NCBI GenBank assembly: GCA_012861695.1
Contig: JAAOOA010000116.1
Span: 25,762,970 to 25,826,969 of the forward strand
Origin: Trematomus loennbergii
Taxonomy: Eukaryota; Chordata; Actinopteri; Perciformes; Nototheniidae
DNA: 64,000 bases
Direction of reading: 5' to 3'
Shown: in pieces, positions 1-10,800 of the stretch
How the letters are laid out: each line of letters starts with the position of its first letter
How positions within the stretch are numbered: the first letter of the stretch is position 1
The notes under the pieces: generated by a model
What the model saw: only the letters and a program-made list of their open reading frames with translations
What the model was told of the DNA's origin: nothing
Databases searched by the model: none
Made by a program: the position numbers and the translations under genes

Positions 1-581
1 TGCAACTTTAGATACACTTTTGAAGTAAGCACCACTCTACAACTGGTAGAAAGTTAAGTACTTTGTATGGAATTGGGTTTTCTTTAGAGCTGTTTTCAGT
101 GAGACAATGCAGTTTCTGATCATTTTAAGTTTCAAGTTTCAAGGATTTATGGCATATGCCCATTAGCTACAGTGTAGATATGTCAATGAAAAACATAGGT
201 CACAGGCTCCTCCAACAGTGCACATAAAACAGATAAAATACTGCAATTTGTGCGTAATTCTCTCACAAAGGAACTGTAAGATACACGTTTATGTATGGAA
301 AACTATATAACTTGGTAAAATATTCATTCATTTGTAATGAATTGAGTTTTCTTCAAGAATCAAACTCTAAATGGAGAGTTTGTGATTTTAACACTGTTTC
401 GATGAAACAATGCAGTTTTGATAACTTGACTTGACTAACATTACTTTTTTTAAATATATGTTTTTAGATGCTTTACTTTTGATTTCTTTCATATTATTTT
501 AACACAACATTACTTTTTTCATATTTTTCAACATACTGTGATATATATTTTTTTTCTCTCCATTATATTTTTGAATATACA

Positions 582-924
582 GTGATTTGTATCAAAATAC
601 AACATGCAACTATTACATTATACAATATTATGGCTTTTTGCGATATTTTCAACACAATATACTTTTTTTTTTGTAGGGCTTCAGGATATTGGGCATGTCA
701 TGCCGGTGTCATCTTTCCTGAAACTGACGTGCTGCCCGTTTTACAAACAAGTTATCTTTCTGCTTCTTCACCCTCTGAATTTTCCTCCCCCGTCCCTCTT
801 CCTTCAGCCATCACAACAGCAATCAAGTCAGATCTGTGAAATTAAACACCTCTTCCCAAAGCGTGACTTCCCTATTGAGGGAGTGGGGCAGTGGGGCCTA
901 ACCCGATTTGGCCAAATATACTAA
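582..924 (+). other. Reading frames shared by both arms, no recognised product
   Basis: Two overlapping frames are open here: one ends at 839 with a Ser/Pro-rich tail, the other spans 604-924 (106 codons). A pyrimidine tract and AG at about 666-678 resemble a 3' splice site, so one of the two could be a last exon. The reverse-complement copy (16477-16794) keeps only the 106-codon frame, with a small deletion. I recognise no domain. Conservation in both arms reflects the duplication and is not evidence of coding by itself. Confidence 0.25.
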
Positions 925-1924
925 CATGCAGAACATATGGTATGTTTGAAAAAAGACTAACCATCTATCCAGTTCAAGCTGTCTTTAAGATGTGACATTG
1001 CGCTCTGACTTTTTCCCCGTAAAATCGTGACAAACTATTACTTATTAAATTTGACCTCATGCTGCTTGGTTGAAAATGATAGATGAGCATTTACCAACAG
1101 ATCAACGCGCAATCAACCCATACAGGAGATCTCTTTCTACACATTATGTGTTATCACTATAATATCATGTCATTATTTAATGTTTTGTTTGTGTGTGTGT
1201 GTACAACGAAGTCTCTTTGAGAGGAAAATTATAATTTAAAGATCTTAATACCCCCTTATTGTTTAATTACTTCACACAACTATTAAAGAATCCCTATATG
1301 AAGTTACATGAGGCTACATTTACTGGTGTGCTTCCCTAGATGATGTAAATAGTCTAAGTGTCATGTTAGGGGGGCATTACGGACCTCAGGAGTCCGCCCT
1401 TGGAGGCTTGGAGAGCGGATAAAGAGAGGTGTATTTACTGGTGTTGAGCCCTGGATGATGTAAATAGTCCAAGTGCCATGGAACTCAGGAGTCCGCCCTT
1501 TGAGGCGTTGTTAACATTAATGTGGGCTTGAGGGTCTCAGGGAGCGTGGACAAAGTGACTTGTCTCTGTATTTGAGGATTCTCAGTGCAGGTGTTACCGT
1601 TTAACTGGTGACACCGGGGAACTCGTGACGTTCTATAACGGCAGGAATGTGTCAGGGGCGTGTACTTTGAGGAGCCACGGATAACCAGGAAATACACATT
1701 TCGATCGCTTCTTCTGTTGTTTACATTTATCTTTTGGTATATTTGGCTCCATATGAAAACTTTGATGCACATTCAGTATGGAATGCCATTTAAGCCAAAA
1801 TTAAATAAATACATAAATAATTAAATAAATACATATATATAATTATGCCTATGAAATACATTCTGAAATAAATAAATGTGGCAATAAATATGTATACATG
1901 TACATTTAAATACACATTTATTTA

Positions 1925-2150
1925 TTTCATGGGACTTTTATTTCATAATGACACATTTATTTATTTCAAGAGACTGTTATTTCATAATGACACATTTATT
2001 TATTTCAAGAGACTTTTATTCATAATGACACATTTATTTATTTCAGGGGACTTGTATTTCATAATGACACATTTATTATTTCAGGGGACTTGTATTTCAT
2101 AATGACACATTTATTTATTTCAGGGGACTTGTATTTCATAATGACACATT
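1925..2150 (+). repeat. Subterminal ~39 bp tandem repeat, about six units
   Basis: Units of the form TTTCATAATGACACATTTAT plus TTATTTCAAGAGACTTTTA, with AAGAGACTTTTA and AGGGGACTTGTA subtypes. This is the left inverted end of the foldback element. Confidence 0.88.
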
Positions 2151-2161
2151 TCCATTTCTAT

Positions 2162-2182
2162 ATGCAAATGAACGGGGCGTGG
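2162..2182 (+). promoter_or_regulatory. Octamer ATGCAAAT next to a GC/CACCC-type box
   Basis: A perfect POU octamer (2162-2169) lies 4 bp from GGGGCGTGG. The same pair recurs in every inverted end: octamers at 3962-3969, 13198-13205 and 15228-15235, the one at 13198 with one G fewer in the GC box. Binding is inferred from motifs only. Confidence 0.4.
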
Positions 2183-3974
2183 TTAGCTCACAGATCCAGA
2201 CCAAAGCAACAGCACCGCAACACTGACTCAATAGCTCTTGTTTCACACTCAGCCTGATTTAGCTCTGGTTCTTCCTGTTTCAGCCGCAGCGGAGCCGGCT
2301 CTAAACACCGAACACCGGTTCTTAGCTGAAGTAGAAGTAGAATCATAATGAAAAGGTAAAATGTGCCTGGAGAAAACGGCTTATGCCACAATAGGATAGC
2401 AACAAGTAGTCATATAATCAGTTTAGCTTCGGTTGCTGTTGCATAACTGCGGTCAACTCAGCCGTCTCTCGCGTTCGCTTGGTCAAATCAGCAGCTATTC
2501 ATTTTTGAGTGCGCAATTAATAGCGCCTTTACGGTAAACTGACACTGTTTGACTCAGTCCTAGTTTGACTGCTACAATAAAATGAAGTAGGCTACTTTTA
2601 CTGTGTAATACTCTCTCAAAGTCCCCTCCTGAGAACAAAATCATGCCACTTCTGCTATATTTGATCAGAGATAAAATAATTTTAGCCATAAGTTCTTAAT
2701 AAAATTGGTACTGTTGGACTCTTAATACTTTTTGAGTAATACTAGGTCAAACTCCGTCCTGAGTACATTCTTTCATGTATTCTGCTATCTTTGATAAGAG
2801 ATAATATCTATATTTCAGGTATTTATTTAAATAAGAAGTGACCTTTGAATAAATATTGCAAAACAAAGCCTATATCACCTGCAGGCTTAGCCAGTGTGTA
2901 TTTCTTCTGCACTACAAGATTTCGATGTGTACACATCTGGGCCATTTATTGTGTAATTTCTCCAAACATATACAAATGCCTGTATTGGAGTCAAAAAGGT
3001 GCAGTCGGACTGCAAAATATCATTTGATCCCTCATCAAAGATAGCTAAAAAACATGCATGATTGTACTCTGGAAGGGAGTTTGATAGAGTATTACTCAAC
3101 AAGTACACAATAAAAGTAGCCAACTTCATTTTATTGTAGCAGTCAAACTAGGACTGAGTCAAACAGTGTCAGTTTTATTAAGAACTTATGGTACAAATGA
3201 CTTGTATTGCAAAAAAAACATCCATTATTGTACTCTTGTACAGCGATTACCGTAAAGGCGCTATTAATTGCGCACTCAAAAATGAATAGCTGCTGATTTG
3301 ACCAAGCGAACGCGAGAGACGGCTGAGTTGACCGCAGTTATGCAACAGCAACCGAAGCTAAACTGATTATATTGACTACTTGTTGCTATCCTATTGTGGC
3401 ATAAGCCGTTTTCTACAGGCACATTTTACCTTTTCATTATGATTCTACTTGTGATAGTCGGACATGACAACCTGGGCAGCCCATGTATTGATTCCATCTG
3501 ATAGCTGCTATAATACAAAAGAAAACTTCTGCCTGCTCTCCACAACGATCAATAACAGTGAACGGATGGTCAAAGTAAGGTACAAATAAACAGAATCACA
3601 CGAAGCCTGGTTAGTGTTGCCTGACTTTATAAAGTGTGTTTTTTTATAAGTGTTGGTTGCCTTCTAGTCACTTTGCTCAGCGCTACTGCTTGTTACAACT
3701 TTCATTTTCCGTACTCGCCATAAACTGTTATTATGGCTCAGGTTAATCTCGCCCCCTTCCGACGTGAGCGTGTTCTTGGTTCTTGCCGGGCAGCCAAGTG
3801 GGGTCAGCTAAGAACCGGTGTTCGGTGTTTAGAGCCGGCTCCTGTGGCTGAAACAGGAAGAACCAGAGCTAAATCAGGCTGAGTGTGAAACAAGAGCTAT
3901 TGAGTCAGTGTTGCGGTGCTGTTGCTTTGGTCTGGATCTGTGAGCTAACCACGCCCCGTTCATTTGCATATAAG

Positions 3975-4215
3975 AAATGGAAATGTGTCATTATGAAATA
4001 CAAGTCCCCTGAAATAAATAAATGTGTCATTATGAAATACAAGTCCCCTGAAATAAATAAATGTGTCATTATGAAATAAAAGTCTCTTGAAATAAATAAA
4101 TGTGTCATTATGAAATAAAAGTCTCTTGAAATAAATAAATGTCTCATTATGAAATAAAAGTCTCTTGAAATAAATAAATGTGTCATTATGAAATAAAAGT
4201 CCCATGAAATAAATA
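3975..4215 (-). repeat. Subterminal ~39 bp tandem repeat, other end
   Basis: Reverse-complement counterpart of 1925-2150, with about six units of the same two subtypes. The in-frame translations across it are repeat artefacts. Confidence 0.88.
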
Positions 4216-4608
4216 AATGTGTATTTAAATGTACATGTATACATATTTATTGCCACATTTATTTATTTCAGAATGTATTTCATAGGCATAATTATATATA
4301 TATGTATTTATTTAATTATTTATGTATTTATTTATTTATTTAATTTTGGCTTAAATGGCATTCCATACATTCAGTACCAGTGTGTGAGGTTGTGGTTGCG
4401 ATGCCGATATCCGGACGCGTACAGCGAGGACTACAAAATGACAATGAGGACTGGGGATGTCTGTTCAAAACATTGCAAACGTGAATAAATCATTTCAAAT
4501 ATATATTTGTCTCCGACTTTCATTTGTACATCGTTGTTAATGTGATGTTTAGTAGCTTTGATAGCTGTCCATACCTTCAGACAGCCTAAATAAGACACAA
4601 TTGTTTAC

Positions 4609-4734
4609 TCACAGCCCGAATGCAGCATCGAGATCCGTGGCAAGCTGTGATCCTCTCCGATTAAGTTGTGACAGGACTTCTGTAGCTATTCTCCAGCGAG
4701 CAAGGTTTTTATTAAATACCTCCATCCCTCTCAT
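4609..4734 (-). other. 41-codon conserved frame in arm (possible exon)
   Basis: Reads from a Met through KNLARWRIATEVLSQLNRRG to a stop, inside the inner part of the left arm. The right arm keeps the same frame at 12432-12557 with one Ala-to-Thr change. A 3' splice-like CACAG lies just upstream in the sense direction. No homology is recognised. Confidence 0.25.
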
Positions 4735-4960
4735 CACAACAAGACTCTACACTGTGCAGAAAAAATACAAATAAATGAAATAACCTTGCTGGATAGCTTA
4801 GAATGAAACAAACAATCTCCATGGCTGATATGTCACAGTAACGGGTAAACCACAGAAAAGTCGAGCGGGACACAAGTTGAATCCATATAATGAAATTGTT
4901 ATTTTATATGTATAATATTATATATATACATGCTATATATATGCTATATATATATATATA

Positions 4961-5710
4961 CAAATGTAGATGATGATTGTTGAAAATGCACTTTTACCAT
5001 AAAACGCCAGCACGACCAGTTGGTTGAGGCTCATAAAAACACAACTGTGTAGTCAGTCAAAAAAAAAGTAGTTTGTGGTAGTTTGTGTCCCATTTGATAA
5101 AAAATGCAAACAAATAATTGTTCCATAGATTTTTTCTTGGTCTGGCAATTAAAGGGTTAAGCCTATATGTTTAAGCAATTATGTCTGCCTTCCCCGTCTT
5201 GCACCATTAGGACCCACTGATATAAAATGCTTAACTGCCTAAGTTGCAACTATGCACTTTGTGGTGGGCTAAGCGCCAGCTTCACATATTTTTGGCTACA
5301 TTTAAAGTGCCCAAATGTAAGTTTAGATATTATGCAATGCAAAGTTTTTCTTGGCCTACATCAGTGTTATAGAAGGAAAGACAACAGTGATAGTTATGTT
5401 TCAGAATAACATTTATTGGAAATTGTTGGAAAAATATCACTTTTCACCAGCTTGAGCTTCAATCTCAGGATCCATGTATTGTGATCCTCTCCAGAATGGA
5501 AGTAGTCATCACATACAGAGCATCAACTAGTTCCTGAACAGTGTCCTTCACATGCTGATATCCAAGAGAGGGAGTTACACAGTCACAAGATGGAGGAATA
5601 GAAAGCAGTATTCAATGTTTAGTTCAGATTAGCTCCACGTCAGAAATGATCATGCTTGTCATCTATCTCCATAGAGGCTGAATCATCATGTTAATCACAT
5701 AGCTATCATA
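4961..5710. other. Loop sequence without recognisable gene
   Basis: Sequence just inside the left arm, after the TA-rich tract. Short open frames only, no repeat family recognised. Confidence 0.5.
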
Positions 5711-5712
5711 TG

Positions 5713-5862
5713 CCTAAAGGGAGGCATGTGGGTTAGTGCGTTGGTGTTCGGATCAGGGACACTTCACCCCAAATTGCTCCTGTGGGGATTGTCCACAGTA
5801 TTGAGTATGTAACTCGCTTTGGATAAAAGCGTCTAACAAGTAACATGTAATGTAATGTAAAC
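5713..5862 (+). repeat. SINE-like sequence with teleost-type 3' tail
   Basis: Ends in CGCTTTGGATAAAAGCGTCT followed by a short ATGTA-rich repeat tail, a motif I know as widespread at the 3' ends of fish retroposons. The upstream part (GGGTTAGTGCG...) may be a degenerate tRNA-like head. The last ~73 bp recur at 6953-7025. Confidence 0.5.
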
Positions 5863-5871
5863 AGTCCTGAT

Positions 5872-6925
5872 GCTCTTCTATTTATTTAATTGTTTATTTG
5901 GCAGGGACAATGCACAGTAATGAACACTTAAAACATTAAATGTATCAAGCTAACAGTGCCAGATTTAGCTTTGAGCTAATTTCCATCCGCAGTCCCTCAT
6001 ATAAAATTTAAGAAAATTACATTTTACAACATAGCAAAAACAAAATACATGATATGCAAAAAGTGCAAAAGAGCAAGAGCAGCATACACAAGTATTACCA
6101 CATGGCAGTACAATATAGCAGCAACGACATATAAAGTGCAAGAGAAGATAAAAGTGCTACATAAAGTGCAAGAGGAGATACCCCTGTGTTAAAGTGCATT
6201 TAGCGGTGATTGCACGTTGTTTGTTTCTTAAACATTCTTTGAGTTGACCTTTAAGCTATTGAGAGTGGGACAATCCCGTATCTCAGTATAGGCTGTTCCA
6301 GAATGAGCTGCCTTTAACGGAGAGGACATTTTGTCCAAAAGTGGTCCGTCTGCGGTGGACTTCAGTCTCCTCTGGTTTCTGACCTAGTGCAGCGTCCAGT
6401 GTGTTTTTTGTGGATGAATTCCCCTAAGGGAGGGGGGCCAGTCCATGTAAACATTTATAAATAAAACACATACTTTTAAAAGACTTAAAATTGTCAAAAC
6501 TCAAGAAATGTGTTTCTCAAGGATGGTACAGTGGTGGTATGAATAAGGCTTTCTGTCAAACACCTTGATAGCTCTCTTGTACAGCTGTTCTATGGGTTTC
6601 AGGTTTGTGGCACAAGCAAACGACCAGTTTGTAAAACAGTATTCAATGTGGGATAGAATCATACAGTGGAGGTATGACTTTGCAGCATTGACAGTTAAGA
6701 AAGGTCACATTTGTTTAAAATGTTGCAAGTTGAATTTAATGGTATTGGATACTTTCTTAATATGTTTCGTAAAAGTCAAGTTCGAGTCCAGTATGACTCC
6801 AAGATACTTGAAGTGGGGGACTAGTTCTAATTCTGCTCCGTTTAAAAACACATTGGATCCTTCGATTTTGACTTGTCGTTTACTACACTTTCTAGGTAAT
6901 CATATATCCTGTCATGTATACAGCT
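5872..6925 (-). mobile_element. 5'-truncated L2/Jockey-type LINE, reverse transcriptase C-terminus and 3' UTR
   Basis: The minus strand translates to the C-terminal part of a non-LTR retrotransposon reverse transcriptase. In order I read HFKYLGVILDSNLTF, then AAKSYLHCMILSHIEYCFTN, then LYKRAIKVFDRKP, then IYKCLHGLAPLP: the thumb and connection region just after the catalytic palm. A TGA replaces an Arg codon and a frameshift follows the KVFDRKP block, so it is dead. The catalytic YxDD region and the endonuclease are absent. The plus-strand frame at 6565-6927 is its antisense shadow. The 3' UTR runs to about 5872 beside a short ATGTA-type repeat. It is flanked by ~73 bp near-identical direct repeats. 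Confidence 0.8.
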
Positions 6926-6952
6926 AAAGTTGGGATACCTTTGTTATCATGT

Positions 6953-7025
6953 TGTGGGGATTGTCCACAGTATTGAGTATGTAAGTCGCTTTGGATAAAA
7001 GCGTCTAACAAGTGACATGTAATGT
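6953..7025 (+). repeat. Second copy of ~73 bp direct repeat flanking the LINE
   Basis: Nearly identical to about 5791-5862, in the same orientation, starting at TGTGGGGATTGTCCACAG. Either a long target duplication or two copies of a SINE tail. Confidence 0.8.
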
Positions 7026-7029
7026 TACT

Positions 7030-7480
7030 CTGATATTGGAAGAGTAGCCTACATTCAAATCAAATCAACAATCATCAATGTATTTCCCAACAGAAATAAA
7101 AAACGATGTGTGTGTGTGTGTGTCTAAAATGTGCAGGCTTTGCAAAAATAATCGTCGTTTACAGATGGCTCCCGAACACATATCATGTGGTACCACAGAG
7201 TGCACCCAGTGCACTCAATCTTAAAAGAAACAGAAAAAAACATGTTAGAATATTGACAAACCTTTTTTTAAGGTTAACATCACTCATCCAGAGTAAGCAG
7301 TAATAAAGTTGTTTACATTTAATTAAACAAGCAATGTATAGGTTGGGATCTTAGCTGTTATCCTTTCTGTTTAGAGTCCGTGCTCAGAAGTTTCTTCAAC
7401 TGCTCCAGTGTCCTCCCATAGTGCAAAGACATGCAAGTTTGGTGAATTAACGTAAACATTTTCAATACCTGTTATAGTGA
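7030..7480. other. Region downstream of the Ginger-like gene, no gene recognised
   Basis: Contains a short GT repeat (about 7109-7123) and an AT-rich stretch. The part around 7400-7440 resembles dispersed fish repeats. Further 3' exons of the minus-strand gene could lie here but I cannot support one. Confidence 0.4.
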
Positions 7481-7484
7481 GTGT

Positions 7485-7636
7485 TCACCCAGTGATGTAG
7501 AGGTAACCAATCCAGGGTGTATCCCAGTCTTCCAGACAAATGTTGGTCTGGAAATGAATACAACTTCTTACCCATTGGTCAACCTTAGGCCCTGAGTTAC
7601 GTTCCCCACAGGCCCGACACAGCTGGGATAGGTCAT
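7485..7636 (-). other. Possible Cys-rich last exon(s)
   Basis: The exon at 7636-7572 continues the frame from exon 13 as LCRACGERNSGPKVDQW and ends in a GT. The two Cys pairs recall the start of a PHD-type finger. Parts of 7490-7640 also resemble a dispersed fish repeat (CCAGGGTGTATCCC, CAGCTGGGATAGG), so the exon may be spurious. The stop is uncertain. Confidence 0.4.
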
Positions 7637-7735
7637 CTGTAAAAACAAAGAAAAAGATAAGAAATACAGGCATTAAGGTAGTGAAATGCCAAACAAGACA
7701 CAATATTTCTGTTTCCCTGGTCTAGTCCTTTATAC

Positions 7736-7890
7736 CTGAGTTTTTCACAAGAGCCATTGCCATCTGGAACCTCATTGAGGCCACTCCTTCCAGGTCCACT
7801 GGGTACTGGACCTTTTCTTTGAGCAGTATTTGCTCTGCAAGCTTAAAAAGGTCTGTGATTAGTATCTTCGTATTTTTTTTGAAATTACAG

Positions 7891-7940
<50 letters not shown>

Positions 7941-8904
7941 CACATGAGTAAATGTTACCTTGCAAATGAACACACCACATGAAGTGGAATCCTGCTGGAT
8001 AGGGTGAGTGAGGGTTGAGCAGGCCCATCTCCCAACCGAAGGTCTTTTTTCCGGACCAGCGATCTACACAGGAAACAGATAGATTGGGTTTTATATATAA
8101 GCCCAAGTAAGATACTTTTATAAGTCAAGAAGAGCTGAATGTTCACACATGACAATCTAATGGTATTCAAGTAAACAGTAGTAATCAGGAAAATGATTTA
8201 TGTGGCTTTGTGTTGCTCCCCCTTAATATAATCCAAAATCATGAATATGTCTAGTAAACACATTAGAGCTTATATTTTATTCACCTTGTTAAATCTTTGC
8301 ATCGGCTTAACTGCTTTTCCTTGGCCCCGAATGGGTCCAAGAACAGTGACCGGTTCTCGTTCAGATACATGATCTATGGAAGTGCAAAGAAAGTATTAAA
8401 GTGTTAAATAAATAAAAATGTCTTGACCATTAACATTTTAGATTACTTACAATGAGGGTCCAGTGTGCCCCGTCACAGACAGCTCCGGCTGCCACCTCAT
8501 GTTTTGACAAGTCCAACTGAAAAATATTTGTACATACATCAGTACATATGTTCAATTAAACACTTATTTCTAGTCCTACTCCACTCACCTTTCTTAACCC
8601 TCCCTTGTGGGTTCCTTGCCAGAGGGAAGTCATCAAATACGAATCAAAAATGAATGCCCCAGCTTTGGCCCCAATCCACGACAGATAGGCATTCACAATC
8701 TATAAATACAACAGTATCTTTTTAACCAATTTGCTAGAGAATTATCAGTTTGCATACGTACATTTTTCTTAGAAAGTAGGCTTACTTCTCCCTCCAACTC
8801 CTTTCCCGGGGCCAAGACCAAAAGATCTTCACTGTAGACCTTGTATGGGCCATACTTGGCCCACAGCGTCTCCTTCCTCCTCCCTGCCCATATGTCTCGG
8901 ATTA
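7736..8904 (-). other. C48 (Ulp1-type) cysteine protease domain (exons 8-13)
   Basis: Exons 8 and 9 read VYSEDLLVLAPGKELEGE and VNAYLSWIGAKAGAFIFDSY. Exon 10 carries the catalytic His in CDGAHWTLI, exon 11 the Asp in LFLDPFGAKEK, exon 12 the nucleophile in HPIQQDSTSCGVFICK with the conserved Gln just before it, and exon 13 AEQILLKEKVQYP. Order, spacing and the Q-D-x-x-x-C-G signature fit Ulp1/adenain proteases. I see no frameshift in exons 8-13, so this half is better preserved than the integrase half. Confidence 0.87.
7891..7940. repeat. (TA)n microsatellite
   Basis: About 50 bp of alternating TA with one interruption, in the intron between protease exons 12 and 13. Confidence 0.95.
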
Positions 8905-9002
8905 CTGTAAAAAGAAAACATGTCAGTTATTAATGAAATGCATACTTTGTGGTGTACTTTGTGTCAGTTTACTTACAAGTCTCTTCATCAGACGGAGCCA
9001 TG

Positions 9003-9120
9003 CTCTTGGTGGATGTGGAGGTGGTTGTGGAGGTGGTTGTGGATGTGGAGGTGGAGGTGGAGGTGGGTGTGGAGGTGGAGGTGGAGGTGGGTGTGGGTGT
9101 GGAGGTGGAGGTGGAGGTCA
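9003..9120 (-). repeat. GGTGGA-type minisatellite encoding a Ser/Thr/Pro linker
   Basis: Imperfect GGAGGT/GGTGGA hexamers on the plus strand. In the coding direction the correct frame reads alternating Ser, Thr and Pro, between DRSRLAGP and KSMAPSDEET, joining integrase to protease. The other frames give His/Leu or Gly/Val runs and are artefacts. Confidence 0.8.
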
Positions 9121-9164
9121 GTGGACCAGCCAGTCGAGAACGATCCAACCCTTTTTTTTTTATT

Positions 9165-9453
9165 GTCTGCCCCAATGTCCGCTATTTTCCCCTCAATTGT
9201 GACAATCCTGTATGGTCCCAACATGTCTGGCTCCAGCTTTCCCCCTTTTCGTTGTTCTAAACGTTTGTTCCTTTTTAGAACTAAATCCCCCACTTTAAAA
9301 TGGTCGACTTGCCCATGGTCGAGTTTCCTTTTGCGGACCTTCTCTTGGCTTTTTTTGATGTTGGTGTCCACCTCTTTGAAAACTGCCTCCTGTCTTTTGA
9401 GTCCCTCGAACAGTTCCTTTTTCCACCAAGCTACGGACTTTGTCTTCTGTTAT
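9165..9453 (-). other. GPY/F module of the integrase (exon 7, first part)
   Basis: Reads VGDLVLKRNKR, then KLEPDMLGPYRIVTIEGK. LGPY is the GPY/F motif of Gypsy and Ginger1 integrases. One extra A near 9430 shifts the frame between the start of the exon (ITEDKVRSLVEK) and the LFEGLKRQEAVF segment. Confidence 0.88.
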
Positions 9454-9542
9454 CTGCCACAGAAAACCATTAGAATGTAGAGAAAACATAGATGTTTGAA
9501 ATAAAAAACATTCTAAAGGATGAGAACATTAGCAGATCTTAC

Positions 9543-10800
9543 TTCGTACTTCTCGGGCACCTCTGACGGGTACCTCGCCTCCCTCCCAAACATGAGATAG
9601 TACGGACTGAATTTTGTGGTCAACTGAGGCTTAGTCCTTAGAGCAAACATCGTCCCTTGAAGGAGTTGGTCCCATCGTTTCGGCTGACCTGCCACCAGTT
9701 TGTTCAGGGACCTAAATTCAGGTAAAGTACAAACACAAGAAGGTCGAACAGAAATTGGTTTCTAATATATGATGAAGCTGCTGATTTATTTACTCTTGTT
9801 GTTTTAGGTATCAATTCTGATTAGTTAATATAGGAACAGTAATGTTTGTTATTCTATGAACAAATATACCTTTGTATTGTGCCATTTAATTTTTCTACCA
9901 GCCCATTGGTTTGTGGGTGGTATGGCGAGCACAGGCTTCTTTTGATGCCAAGCCTCTCACAAAGGTTATAGTTGATCTTGAAGTGAACATTGGGACAAAC
10001 AGGAAATAAGTTTGTTAGCATAGCACAGTTACATAATGGGGAGTCATAATTCTTCAAAGTAGTACCTTATTACAAAATTCCCCGCCTTGATCTGTTAGCA
10101 GTCTTTTAGGTGCACCAAATTTGTAAAAGAAATCAATAATACACTTGGTCACCTCATCTGCTGTTTTATTTTTAAGTGGGTATGCCTCTGCCCATTTGGT
10201 GTAATAATCAACCATGACACAAATGTATTGATTGCCACCATCGGTTACTGTGAGTTTACCCACTAGGTCCATCCCGACAAGCTCCAGAGGCTCTGTTACC
10301 TGAGATGAAAAAAATACACATGAGCATTGCAGTACATTGACATGTTTGAAAGCTGAAACTGTCTTCAAATGTTTCCTTGTACCTCTATAGGAGTGTACTC
10401 GACCTTCTCTTGATAAAGGCCCTCTTTGACTGGCACTGGGGACACTGAAGAACCTGAACCAAAAAACACACTATAAACTTTTCTGTGTTGCACTTTTGTA
10501 CCATAATGTGTAATTTACCTCATTATTTTGAACTCACCCACTTGCGGATATCCTCCTCCATGCCAGGCCAATAATATCTTTGAATTATAGCCTGATGTGT
10601 TTTTTCTCTTCCAAAATGTCCACCAATGTGGCTGTCATGGAATTCCTCAAATAGATCATTGGCTTCTTTGGCTGACACCACGACCTTGGCGAGGTGCTCT
10701 GCAAAATTTTTCCTCCTGCATATGTAGTGCAGTTCCCCATCTGGTATTGAAATGTCATAATTATACATGTATTGAGAGTGTTATCATAGCAGATGATGTT
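9543..10800 (-). other. Integrase zinc finger and DDE catalytic core (exons 2-6)
   Basis: Exon 2 gives FHDSHIGGHFGREKTHQ followed by IIQRYYWPGM, the His pair of the H2C2 finger; exon 3 supplies CPQC. Exon 4 holds the first catalytic Asp in LVGMDLVGKL and the second in RLLTDQGGEF. Exon 5 holds the Glu in SPYHPQTNGLVEKLNGT. Counted across the splice, 35 residues separate the second Asp from the Glu, the D35E spacing of retroviral-type integrases. Exon 6 has FSPYYLMFGREARYP, typical of the Gypsy integrase C-terminal region. All three acidic residues are intact. Confidence 0.9.

Larger units (their letters stand above)
1777..4367. mobile_element. Foldback-like element with very long inverted ends (left arm copy)
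   Basis: The element begins TATGGAATGCCATTTAAG and ends with its reverse complement. It is flanked by a 7 bp direct repeat CATTCAG at 1770-1776 and 4368-4374. The inverted ends extend inward for most of the element, so the whole is close to a 2.6 kb palindrome. Each end carries an array of ~39 bp repeats, an octamer motif, and a unit around 2280-2340 and 3800-3870. No transposase reading frame is visible, so it is non-autonomous. Its superfamily is not recognised; the 7 bp (possibly 8 bp) duplication would suit several. Confidence 0.8.
1..4960 (+). repeat. Left arm of giant inverted repeat
   Basis: This stretch recurs in reverse complement at about 12205-17400: base 1 pairs with base 17400, and similarity fades in a TA-rich tract near 4945-4965. 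The arm consists of an outer part (1-1769), a nested foldback element (1777-4367) and an inner part (4368-4960). The outer part contains its own partial direct duplication (about 1318-1418 and 1434-1508). The window begins inside or exactly at the end of the arm, so the outer terminus cannot be seen. The left arm lacks roughly 240 bp of repeat-like sequence that is present in the right arm near 14440-14690. No intact gene is recognised in it. Confidence 0.93.

Noticed and set aside
1925..2150. CRISPR-like array of ~39 bp repeats
   Set aside because: Units are contiguous without spacers, degenerate, and lie in eukaryotic transposon ends.
8920..9480. 186-codon plus-strand frame rich in Trp/Arg
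   Set aside because: It is antisense to Ginger-like exon 7 and its minisatellite, whose minus-strand translation carries the GPY motif.
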